A DNA stretch of 58,059 bases, from contig CAKUDB010000017.1 of assembly GCA_934644775.1 (NCBI GenBank), forward strand, positions 1 to 58,059, written 5' to 3'. Numbering within the stretch: position 1 is the stretch's first letter; the number at the start of each line of letters is the position of its first letter. The notes beneath the pieces were generated by a model that saw only the letters and a program-made list of their open reading frames with translations, was not told the origin of the DNA and ran no database searches. This stretch comes from an uncultured bacterium (GTDB lineage: Bacteria > Vulcanimicrobiota > Xenobia > Xenobiales > Xenobiaceae). Position numbers and translations under genes: made by a program. Shown here piece by piece: positions 16,819 to 26,000 of this stretch.

Positions 16819-17845
16819 TAGGAAGAGGCTGAGCAACGGCAGCTACTAGGCTTTTTAGTTGGGCAAATGTGGTAGCCGACATAATTTCAGGCGGCAGACA
16901 ATTGTAAGCGATCCAATGGCGACGTAAGCGGCGCACGGCCGAGAGTTCGTCCGCCTCAGTATATTGTTCAGCTAGAGCAATATGTTTTTGTATAGCCTCT
17001 ATCTTTTGGCGCAGCACCTCTGTCTGAGGCAGCGCCTCCGTCGCTTCTAGCTTAGCTAAGCGAAAGAGATCGTCCCTTGCCTCTTGGCCGCCCCCTTGGA
17101 TATGTTGTTTAAAATGGGCGGCCAATTGGGCGAAGATCGCAGGTCGACCCAGAGCGGCCCGGCCAATCATTAGGCCGCGACAATTGGGCAAAGCAGCCAT
17201 TTGAGAAGCAGAGTGGTAATCGACAATATTACCGTTAGCATAAAAAGGTACTGAAGAAGCTTGGGCAGCGGCTTTTAATTCGACTAGACGCACGGGGCCG
17301 GAAAATTTGTCGCTAGCTAAGCGAGCGTGCATAAAAACTTGGCTTACACCTAAATTTTGGAGTTGGCCTAACAATTCTGCTGTATTAAATCTATCCCAAC
17401 CTAGCCTAAGCTTGATGCTGACAGGAATCTGACTATTGGCAGCTTTTACACAAGCACTAATAGCGTATTTAGCCAACTCCAAATCGCGCAGAAGGGCTGC
17501 TCCAGCTCCATTTTTGGTTACTTTGGCCATTTGACAGCCCATATTTAAGTTAAGCCCCGAAGCACCTAGATCGACTAGAATGCGACTGGCCTGATAAAGT
17601 TCTAAGGCCGACGAGCCAAAAATTTGTACCTGACGATCTTGAGGATCGTCCTTCCAGTCTAAAAGGGCCAAAGTATGTTGACGGCTACTTTTATTTAGAA
17701 GGGCTGTTGCTCCAATCATAGGCACAAAAGTACCAGCTAGACAGCCATAGTGGCGACAAAGTTCGCGAAAAGGCCTATCGGTTAAGCCGGCCATAGGAGC
17801 CAAATATAACTTAGGACAATTCTGCTGGGGCGTTTGTTTTACCAT
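16790..17845 (-). CDS. dus: tRNA-dihydrouridine synthase
   Basis: FMN enzyme reducing uridine to dihydrouridine in the tRNA D-loop. TIM-barrel motifs are in order: LAPMAGLTDRPFR (about 14-26), VQIFGSS, the catalytic-Cys motif NLNMGCQMAKVTKNGAG (Cys near 103), IKLRLGWD, FMHAR, ANGNI, and the phosphate-binding LMIGRAALGRP. The length of 351 aa is usual. It is convergent with, and overlaps by 29 bp, the oxidoreductase gene, leaving no room for a terminator between them. The intergenic region to cobB (17846-17980) is divergent and would hold promoters for both. Confidence 0.93.
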   Translation of the reverse strand: MVKQTPQQNCPKLYLAPMAGLTDRPFRELCRHYGCLAGTFVPMIGATALLNKSSRQHTLALLDWKDDPQDRQVQIFGSSALELYQASRILVDLGASGLNLNMGCQMAKVTKNGAGAALLRDLELAKYAISACVKAANSQIPVSIKLRLGWDRFNTAELLGQLQNLGVSQVFMHARLASDKFSGPVRLVELKAAAQASSVPFYANGNIVDYHSASQMAALPNCRGLMIGRAALGRPAIFAQLAAHFKQHIQGGGQEARDDLFRLAKLEATEALPQTEVLRQKIEAIQKHIALAEQYTEADELSAVRRLRRHWIAYNCLPPEIMSATTFAQLKSLVAAVAQPLPTKADGAGLN

Positions 17846-17980
17846 CAGTAAATTTCTCTTATCAGTAATTTTCTCTTTACAGTTCGTTTGCTTTTCGGAC
17901 TACAGTGTGCTAAATTCGATCCCGGCCAGGAAAAAACAGAAAAAAATTTAGGGCCACTGTAGAGGCTGGTACTAGTAAAT

Positions 17981-18694
17981 ATGGAAGATTCCCAGAAAAT
18001 TCGCGTTAAAGATTACCGAAATATCGTCATTTTAACTGGAGCGGGCATTTCTGTAGCTTCGGGAATTGCTCCTTTTCGCGGCCCCGGCGGTTTGTGGACC
18101 GATAAAGATATTGAAGAATGTGCTACTGCTCAGGCCTTAAGACGCAATCCCCAAAAAGTTTGGGAGGCCTTTTCCTTTGTGCGCCAAAAAGCCAACGAAG
18201 TAGCCCCTAACGCTGCCCACTTGGCCTTAGCTGAGCTGGAAAAACGCACTCAAAATACCTGGATACTTACCCAAAATATAGACGGTTTGCACCAAAAAGC
18301 GGGCAGCCAAAATGTAGTAGAGCTACACGGTACTATCCACCGCTCCCAATGTTGCCGGTATTGCACTCCTCCCTTCGAAGATAGGGAAACTAAATTCCAT
18401 AAGTGTCAACACTGTGGTGCTCCTTTGCGCTACGACATAGTGCTCTTTAACGAATCTTTGGATCCGGAAGTAATAGCTACTTCTTACGACTTATTGGAGA
18501 GGGCCGATCTCTTTTTGGTAGTGGGAACTTCCGGTATAGTCTATCCCGCAGCCGGTTTTGTACCTATTGCCAGAAGAGCCGGTGCCAGAGTTATTATTGT
18601 TAATTTAGAAGAATTGGACTACAGAGGCGGATCCATAGAGCAAATCAATGGCAAAGCCGAAGTTATTCTGCCCCATTTGTTCGATTATAATTAG
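17981..18694 (+). CDS. cobB: Sir2-family NAD-dependent protein deacylase
   Basis: Sirtuin removing acyl groups from lysines with NAD. It shows GAGISVASGIAPFRGPGGLW (20-39), TQNIDGLHQKAG, the catalytic His in ELHG, and a CxxC...CxxC zinc module (CRYC, CQHC). The overall sequence is closest to class III (CobB/SIRT5 type), but the residues that read succinyl groups are changed. In the aligned helix WEFYHYRRE/WEAFSFVRQ the Tyr is F64 and the Arg is V67. Deacetylation or another acyl preference is therefore more likely than desuccinylation (inference). The 3-prime end overlaps the convergent formyltransferase gene by 4 bp. Confidence 0.9.
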   Translation: MEDSQKIRVKDYRNIVILTGAGISVASGIAPFRGPGGLWTDKDIEECATAQALRRNPQKVWEAFSFVRQKANEVAPNAAHLALAELEKRTQNTWILTQNIDGLHQKAGSQNVVELHGTIHRSQCCRYCTPPFEDRETKFHKCQHCGAPLRYDIVLFNESLDPEVIATSYDLLERADLFLVVGTSGIVYPAAGFVPIARRAGARVIIVNLEELDYRGGSIEQINGKAEVILPHLFDYN

Positions 18695-19971
18695 AGCAGA
18701 ACTAATAAGAGTAACAAAATGAGCAAAGGTATAAATAAGCGCCAAAACTCATAGCGTCTAATATAAACTCGGTAAGGTACGATTCCATCTTGGCAAGAGA
18801 TCCAACCGTGCCATAAACGCCAATGATTGGTTCCCGGCTTACCCTGACTATCGCCTAAAATAGCCGGTTCGTAAATTCTAATTAAACAGGGGAAAATAAA
18901 AAAAGGCTCATACCAGACACTAGCTCCCATTAAGAATGAAGCCACCCGCTCGGCTCCCCACTCTTGCCAATCGATAAGAGCTTCTCCAGGCTTAACGTAA
19001 CGGGCCCGCCGCCTATTTTCCATTTTAGGTTGGGGCTGGGCTTGAGCTCGGCCTAAAGCAATATCGTCAACTACTCTAAGCATAAGACAAGCCGCATTAG
19101 GTAAAACACAATCAGCCAATTCACTACAAGTCACGTTGGGAGGTATATTGTAGGAATTTTTAGCCAAAATAGGGCCGGTATCTTCACCTTCGTCTACTTG
19201 ATGGACTACATATTCATTCTCTGAGCAACCATCATAAAACATCCAAAGCCAAGGATTGGGCCCTCTATAAGTGGGCAAAGAAGAAAGATGTAAATTTATA
19301 GTTCCATACTTAGGTATTTCGAAAATATCAGGCGGCAAAATAATAGAAAAATTCGATATACAAATTAGATCAGGCTTTAAGTGCTTAATAAAACGCAATA
19401 ATTCATGATTATATTCCCGCTTGGTAGAGAAAAAGGGGCAGCCGTAATATCTGGCAAACTTCTCTAAGTTGCCAGCCCCTTTACCAGCCCTAAGCCAGTT
19501 TTCTAAAAGGCTTTGGCCAGTGCGCCTGGGCTGAGAATGGATGATCCCCACGATCTTGTGAGCTCCAGCCAACACTTGCAAAACGGTGGTAGAAAAACGT
19601 CCGTCCATACCAGCAAAGACTATGCGCAATTTGGGAATTTCTTGCTCTTTTTCCTCTTCACAGCCAGAATTAGGGCTAGATTCGGTAGGAGCCGGGGCCA
19701 AGTCGGGCTCTTTTAGCTCAACTGAGCTTTTTTCCCCAACCTCTTCTCCAGTAGATATTGGATACTCTACCGGCCCCTTGGTAGCTTCGCTTTCTGGTTC
19801 ACTCAACGATTTTATAGCCTGGTCAACTAAAGGCTGGTCTGTATAGAAAGATAAATCGTGGCCCAAAGATTCGGAAAAACATTGGAAAAAAAGCTCAGCG
19901 TCGGTCTCCTTCCCAACTTGAGGCGAAGTTGCCTTTTCTTCTTTTTCAACTTGGTTTTTCTCCAGGCCCAT
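18691..19971 (-). CDS. Formyltransferase-like protein with disordered N-terminus and membrane tail
   Basis: The core (about 114-330) is a methionyl-tRNA formyltransferase-type fold with the catalytic triad N207 (ISNFS), H228 (INLHLSSLPTYRG) and D264 (DEGEDTGPI). It probably uses 10-formyl-tetrahydrofolate, but the acceptor is unknown. Two additions set it apart from Fmt: an acidic, Ser/Glu/Pro-rich N-terminus of about 110 residues, and a C-terminal hydrophobic segment of about 17 residues (LFIPLLILLLLLVLL) that would act as a tail anchor. GGAG lies 9 nt before ATG 19971. A sugar-amine formyltransferase acting at the membrane is one option; housekeeping Fmt is less likely. Confidence 0.75.
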   Translation of the reverse strand: MGLEKNQVEKEEKATSPQVGKETDAELFFQCFSESLGHDLSFYTDQPLVDQAIKSLSEPESEATKGPVEYPISTGEEVGEKSSVELKEPDLAPAPTESSPNSGCEEEKEQEIPKLRIVFAGMDGRFSTTVLQVLAGAHKIVGIIHSQPRRTGQSLLENWLRAGKGAGNLEKFARYYGCPFFSTKREYNHELLRFIKHLKPDLICISNFSIILPPDIFEIPKYGTINLHLSSLPTYRGPNPWLWMFYDGCSENEYVVHQVDEGEDTGPILAKNSYNIPPNVTCSELADCVLPNAACLMLRVVDDIALGRAQAQPQPKMENRRRARYVKPGEALIDWQEWGAERVASFLMGASVWYEPFFIFPCLIRIYEPAILGDSQGKPGTNHWRLWHGWISCQDGIVPYRVYIRRYEFWRLFIPLLILLLLLVLL

Positions 19972-20139
19972 ATGGCTTAACTCCTTAACAAATATTGAGC
20001 TTTTTTGACCATAAGCCCGATATTATCCCTCCTCTTGGCAATATCTATATCTACCAAGCCAAATAATAATATAGCTCCACGACAAGAGCAAAAAGACCAG
20101 TCCCCAGGCGAACCAACGAACAATTAAGGTATTTCCAAC

Positions 20140-22887
20140 CTAATTGGTGTGGATACCTATTCCCACTGCTAACTTGCTAGCTGCGACAATTAGTTGCTTA
20201 CTATCCATAGTGTTAGCTTGGCGAATAGCAATACCGATAGAAAGCTTAACGCCATCAATATTAGCGGCTGTAAGTTTTACCCTGTCAGCTAAGTTTTTAG
20301 CTGCCGTCATACCGCTACCAATCATAAAGACGGCGAAATCATCTTCACCTACTAAGCCGGGAATATCATTATCGCTCAGGAAAGCATTAGTCAGAGCGGC
20401 TACATCTTTACGAATTTGCAAATAGGCCTCTTTGCCCTTAGCTCTAAGCTCCGCCAAATTATCAAAGCGAATATAGACTACGGTACAATCTTCGCCAGAC
20501 TCGTTAGCCATATTTAACTCGTCGTCAAGGATACTCATGAAAGCATCCTCACCGCAGAACTGCGTATCTACATCTACGCCGTCTTCGTCAAGCTTTATTT
20601 CCAGCTTAAATGGAGCCGCAGGAGCAGCTGGAGCGGCAGCTTTGCCTATACTTAAACGCGAAGGAGTAGCCAAAGTTTTGGAAGTGTTGTGACTAGGAAC
20701 TGCTAAACGCTCGATTCTGCCTCCATCGGGTGCCACAGTGGGAGTACGCAAAGGACGAGAAGCCGCACCGATACTGGCTCCTTCCAAATTGATAGATACT
20801 GCCGCCGCTCCGGCTCTTTTTTGCTGTACACCGATAGTAGGGGCTGAAGCGCTAGCAGCAGCTGCTGCTTGTTGGGTAGCGGCAGTAATTTTGGGTATAC
20901 TGATACCTGGCAAGGTACCGGCTACAGCACCGGCCGGAGTAGCTCCCACAGGGGTATTGCGGCGGATAACCAGTTTTTCTTCTGGGGCCTGTTCTACTAC
21001 AGGAGCAGAAGCCGCTTTAGTAGCCTCAGTTACTTTTTCCGATCGGGCTATCCTATTACCGCCAGCCACACGAGCATCGCGGAAAGCGCGACTCAATACA
21101 GCTCTAAGCATCTTAGGATCGTCGGAATCTTCAGGGAATAAAGTCCAGGCAACTAAAGCAGTGGCCGGTTCTTTCGTATAGGGAAGTTCTATTTGGCTAA
21201 TGAAAGTTTGCAAAGTTTTGGCCATGCGCACACCTTCATCGCCATTGCGCTCTTGAGCAATTACACCAAAGACGCCATTATCTAAGTGGCACAAGATAAC
21301 ATTGGGCTCTTTAGCTAAAGCCGATTGTAAAAGAGCTCCCATTTTGTAAAGAAACTCTATATTAAAATCTTCACTATTAGTATCTAAAACCCGACTGGCC
21401 TGATCGACTGTCACCATAAAAGCGCACAGAGGCTGTTCGATCATAAAGCAACCGCGACTCATATCTACAAGCTTGTGCTCGAAATAGTCACGATTCCACA
21501 AGCCGGTACGAGTATCTATATCTTTAATCTTACGCTGACGCAGACGATCTAAGGCTGCAGCACCTTGCTCAGAGATCTCTTGCATACGCTCTAAGCCTTT
21601 TTCGAAGTTGCGTTTAGCCTCATCTTTACTGGAATTGCGACTACGCCCCAGCAGAATCAGGCCTCTAAATTCACCTTGCCAGACAATAGGGACACCGACA
21701 TTCATTTCGATATCGCGCAAGTCTTCCACTAAATCGGGGAAAGTCTCTTGGAAGAGTGCATCTTTGCTGACCGATTTGTAAAGGAAGGGAGCTTTACCGA
21801 AACTTTCTACAAAATCACCCATACTGTTGCGATTGAAACTGCGCAAAGCGAAAATGCTGGGATCGTTAATAAGTTCGCTGCGCATAAGCTCTATATGGCG
21901 TCCGTCCATAGAAAGGATCCAACAGAGAGCGCGAGGCAACTGGGTAATACAGCGCATGTGGGCCAGCACATATTCACAAATCGAATCTTCGGACATGCTG
22001 TCCATTTCTGCTGGCGGAGCTTTAATATTTATCTTGGTAGTTAAACGCTTCATATAAAGGGCCGCGACAATAATGGCGATAAAAGCACCGATAGCTCCGC
22101 CATACAAGATTTTTTGTGTATGCAAGCCCTTCTCAATAAACTCTTCCTGGGTCATAGCTTCGACCAAGGCGGGATGATTTTCGGGAAGTTCTTCTTTCAA
22201 TCGTTCCAGACGCTTATTGGCATCATAATATTTGCGGGATCTGGTATCGATCTTTACTTGCAAAGCCATAGCCTTGTAATAATTGGGCTTTAACATGCAA
22301 GCATCGGCGACAAGCTTGGAAGCTTCGCTGTAATACTCCTGATTATAAGCAATTACAGCCATATAATAGACAGCCTCGGCGTCGTTACCGTTGCGATCCA
22401 ACATCTCTTGCCAAAGGGTCTGAGCCTCGTCGTATTTGCTATCTTCAACTAAGCATTTGGCATATTCGCGCTTAATACCAAAATCGTTAGGATTAAGCTT
22501 AACCAAGTTTTTATAAGCGCGTGAAGCATTGGAATAATTCTTTAATTGCACATAAACTTTAGCTAAGAACTTCCAACCTTCGGGCCACTCCGGCGCCAAG
22601 CGGGTAGCCTCTTCCAAATAAATAATGGCCTGGTCGTAGGCAGCTGAAGTGGCAATAGCCCCAGCAGCTTTCCTCGTTAAAAGCTTAGCTCTTTTAAGTT
22701 TTTTAGATTCTTGGGCCGCTTTAGCTTTAGCTGCCTTATCCTTAGCTCCGGAAACCGGTTTAGCATTGAGAGAATCCGATACAGAGAAAATAATCGACCA
22801 GCCTAACAGCAATACAGCCAAATATTTACCCAATACAGACAGTATAGATAGGCCACATCGGCTCGATATGGTGACGCCGCTCCTCAT
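20140..22887 (-). CDS. TPR / GAF / degenerate GGDEF membrane protein
   Basis: Large membrane sensor. Domain order: signal or TM helix (about 12-35), TPR repeats (about 55-240) outside the membrane, TM helix (about 262-282), a GAF-like domain (about 310-430), a GGDEF-like domain (about 445-600), an Ala/Pro-rich linker, and a second GGDEF-like domain at the C-terminus. The first active site reads DNGVFG and the second GEDDF instead of GGDEF, so cyclase activity is doubtful. The start is set at ATG 22887, where GAAAGG lies at the proper distance and the signal peptide begins; an ATG at 22938 would add 17 residues. A 12-bp inverted repeat lies just upstream (22960-23033). Confidence 0.85.
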   Translation of the reverse strand: MRSGVTISSRCGLSILSVLGKYLAVLLLGWSIIFSVSDSLNAKPVSGAKDKAAKAKAAQESKKLKRAKLLTRKAAGAIATSAAYDQAIIYLEEATRLAPEWPEGWKFLAKVYVQLKNYSNASRAYKNLVKLNPNDFGIKREYAKCLVEDSKYDEAQTLWQEMLDRNGNDAEAVYYMAVIAYNQEYYSEASKLVADACMLKPNYYKAMALQVKIDTRSRKYYDANKRLERLKEELPENHPALVEAMTQEEFIEKGLHTQKILYGGAIGAFIAIIVAALYMKRLTTKINIKAPPAEMDSMSEDSICEYVLAHMRCITQLPRALCWILSMDGRHIELMRSELINDPSIFALRSFNRNSMGDFVESFGKAPFLYKSVSKDALFQETFPDLVEDLRDIEMNVGVPIVWQGEFRGLILLGRSRNSSKDEAKRNFEKGLERMQEISEQGAAALDRLRQRKIKDIDTRTGLWNRDYFEHKLVDMSRGCFMIEQPLCAFMVTVDQASRVLDTNSEDFNIEFLYKMGALLQSALAKEPNVILCHLDNGVFGVIAQERNGDEGVRMAKTLQTFISQIELPYTKEPATALVAWTLFPEDSDDPKMLRAVLSRAFRDARVAGGNRIARSEKVTEATKAASAPVVEQAPEEKLVIRRNTPVGATPAGAVAGTLPGISIPKITAATQQAAAAASASAPTIGVQQKRAGAAAVSINLEGASIGAASRPLRTPTVAPDGGRIERLAVPSHNTSKTLATPSRLSIGKAAAPAAPAAPFKLEIKLDEDGVDVDTQFCGEDAFMSILDDELNMANESGEDCTVVYIRFDNLAELRAKGKEAYLQIRKDVAALTNAFLSDNDIPGLVGEDDFAVFMIGSGMTAAKNLADRVKLTAANIDGVKLSIGIAIRQANTMDSKQLIVAASKLAVGIGIHTN

Positions 22888-22959
22888 AGCAAACCTTTCT
22901 TTGATAGAATGAAAATACTGATACTCTAAAGCCATCACTATTTTCCGCAGCTGTAAGCA

Positions 22960-23033
22960 GCTTGCCTTTCAAAAAATGACAATTGTGAAAAAAACATTTC
23001 CATTTTGTTACTACACTTAGGTGAAAGGCAAGC
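22960..23033 (-). promoter_or_regulatory. 12-bp inverted repeat upstream of the TPR-GGDEF gene
   Basis: Arms 22960-22971 (GCTTGCCTTTCA) and 23022-23033 (TGAAAGGCAAGC) are perfectly complementary, with a 50-nt AT-rich spacer. It fills the intergenic region between the helicase stop and the TPR-GGDEF start. On the minus strand the structure would end about 73 nt before ATG 22887. It could be a leader hairpin or a pair of operator half-sites. No T-run follows on the minus strand, so a terminator is unlikely. Confidence 0.45.
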
Positions 23034-23054
23034 CTATCGACTTAATAACTATTC

Positions 23055-26000
23055 TTATTCACTCCACATTACCGCTTCATGAACCTCGTCACGATCTAAG
23101 AGCTCTTCGGCTTGGCGGCAAAGTTGGGCCAAACGCTCAGAAACGTGCGGAGCTCGCTCAAACTGGCGCAAAATATCTAAGGTACGGCGCATAACTTTTA
23201 TGAGATCGCCTTCATTTTCGTCGCCTAAAAATTCGCGCACATCTCTCCAGGAAGTTCCCCGGCACCAGAACTCGGTAATACCTGAAAATGTAGAGTTAAT
23301 CAAAACGGGCACATGGACATCGTAGCGCTCTTGGAGAGCTTCTACGTCGGAAGCTATAGCACAAATAGCCTGAATAGTCCATTCAGCATTTTTAGAAGGC
23401 TCCAAAGGTCTCATCATAGAGACGCGAGCGTCGCCTAAAACCAAAGCCGCCGCTACTCCTGCCAACTCGGCAGGTTCCAGCTCTTCCAAAATACCAGAAA
23501 GTACAATTTCACCTAACAGCAAAATGTTAGTTGCTCTCAGAGAAGCTACCATTTCACCTTCCCAAGTAGGACGGTGATCGAGCATATAACCAACTTCGGA
23601 AAGGACAGCTTCCAAGGCCATAAACTGACGCCAGTAAGAAGTACGTGATCTCTCAATAAGTTCTTCTAATTCTTCTTTGCGCTTGATAGCCTTTTGGTAA
23701 AAGCGATACATCTTGGCACAACGGATCCTATGCTCACAAGTTTGGCAGTGCATAGTAGCAATCTTTTCCGCCAGACGATCGCGATCTTCAACATCTTGGG
23801 CAAATTGTTTACTTAACTCTTCACCGCAATTATCAAGCTTATTTTTCATTACTTTGATTGAGCGATTGAGATTATCAAGCTTGCCCCGCAAGTTCTTCCA
23901 GTCGTTAACGTCGCCAAGCTTTTGATCACTACAATATAAAGTGCTATTCTTCTTAATTTCAGCCATTACCCCGGCATACAAGTCGGCATATTCGCCTTTA
24001 TTTTGCTCAATGACAAATTGACCAAAAGAGCGCTCGATAAGCTCACGAGCTTCATCGCGGGTATGGACTTGCAACAAATTAAGTACCATACCGTAGACGG
24101 GAGTAAAACGACTGACCAAAGGATCGGCTCCGGCTCTAGCCAAAGTGCCAACTTCGTCTAAATCTTCGTAGTCGCTGTGAATAACTACTACATGACCGAC
24201 TTCGTCCATACCCCGACGGCCAGCGCGACCAGACATTTGTAAAAACTCACTGGCCGTCATAGGACGCAAACCTTCGTCGGAGTTTTTAACAATAGCAGAA
24301 ATTACCGTCGTTCTGGCCGGCATATTGATACCAGCAGCCAAAGTTTCGGTAGCGAAAACGACTTTTATAAGGCCTTGCCTAAACAGATTTTCAACCAAGC
24401 CTTTTAAAACGGGCAGTAAACCGGCATGGTGCGCGGCTACACCGCGACGGATATGCTCTAGCTGGGTACAATCGGCCAAAGTGGGATGTTCTTGAACGGC
24501 AGCATCTATAGCCGCATTGAGAGCTTCAAAGTGCTCGGGAGAAAGCTTGACTGCCTTAGAGCAAAGCTCAGCCGCTTCGTCACAGCGACGGCGTGAGAAT
24601 AAGAAATAGATGGCCGGCAGCATATCCTTCTGATCCAACACAGAGACCACAGAACTGTAAACTGCCCGCTTGTCCATCTCGGCTTTTTCGCGTTGCAAAC
24701 GGCGATCGTAACTGCTCTTTTCTCCATTCAAGCGGGCGGCCAACTTTTTGGCTTTGGCTTCCTCTACTTTGCGGCGCAATTTACTATTGATATGGCCGCG
24801 CTTATCCAACAACTTAAAGATCTGACCATCTACAAAATAGTCGATCAATAAAGGCACCGGGCGATAAGAAGATTCTATCAAACTTGTCGTACCGTGTATT
24901 TTATTCATCCAGGCACAGAGCTCTTTAGCATTGGCAACAGTGGCAGATAAGGCAACTAATTGTACCTGAGCTGGAGAGTAAATAACCAATTCTTCCCAAA
25001 CTGTACCGCGATCGGGATCATTCATGTAGTGACATTCATCGACAATAACCGATTCGACGTAAGTTAAATTAGAGCGCACATCGCCCAGCACCGTGCCATA
25101 AAGCATATTGCGATAAACTTCAGTAGTCATAACCACAATATAGGCATTTCTATTAATAGAAATGTCGCCGGTAAGCAAGCCAACCTTATCTTCACCGTAA
25201 ATAGCTCGCAAATCGGAGAATTTTTGGTTGGAAAGCGCCTTTAAGGGCGTAGTGTAGAAGCAACGCTTACCATGTTGCAAAGCTCTTCTTATAGCATATT
25301 CGGCTACTACAGTTTTACCCGAGCCGGTAGGAGCGCACACAATAGTGCTTTCGCCTCTGTCAATAGCATTGATAGCCTTAATTTGGAAGCGATCTAAGGG
25401 GAAGTCGAACAATTCTTTGACATTGAGCAGCGGCTCAGGCAAAGGCTCCTCTTCAGCAATCTTTTCGGCACTCTTATTATTTTTTTTCTTGCGCTCCTTT
25501 TTGCCGACCAACGCAGACTCTTCTTGGACTGTAACTTCAGAAGTTTCGGCAGTAGGCTCGGTAGCTACGTCAGTAGCAGGCTCTGTAGCTACTTCGGCAG
25601 TAGGCTCGGTAGCGACATCGGCAGCTACTTCAGCGGCAGAATCGGTAGCTACTTCGGTGACAGAATCGGCGGCTACGTCGGTAGCAAAATCGGTAGCCAC
25701 TTCAGTAGCAGAAGCGGTAGCGACATCGGCAACAGGCTCAGTAGCTGCTTCAGTAGCAGAATTGATAGCTACTTCGGCGGCAGAATCGGCGGCTACGTCG
25801 GTAGCAAAATCGGTAGCCACTTCAGTAGCAGAAGCGGTAGCGACATCGGCAACAGGCTCAGTAGCTGCTTCAGTAGCAGAATTGATAGCTACTTCGGCGG
25901 CAGAATCGGCGGCTACGTCGGTAGTATCCTCTGCTTGAGCAGGCAGAACGGCGCAGGGAGCAATCGCTTCCAGTTTGGCTTTATGTTTTTCGGGTACTGG

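Noticed and set aside
17910..17930. TTCGATCCCGGCC considered as a tRNA T-arm
   Set aside because: No D-arm, anticodon arm or acceptor pairing is found around it.
25345..25938. Long plus-strand frame rich in Ala/Ser/Val
   Set aside because: It is the complement of the low-complexity helicase tail and its tandem repeat.
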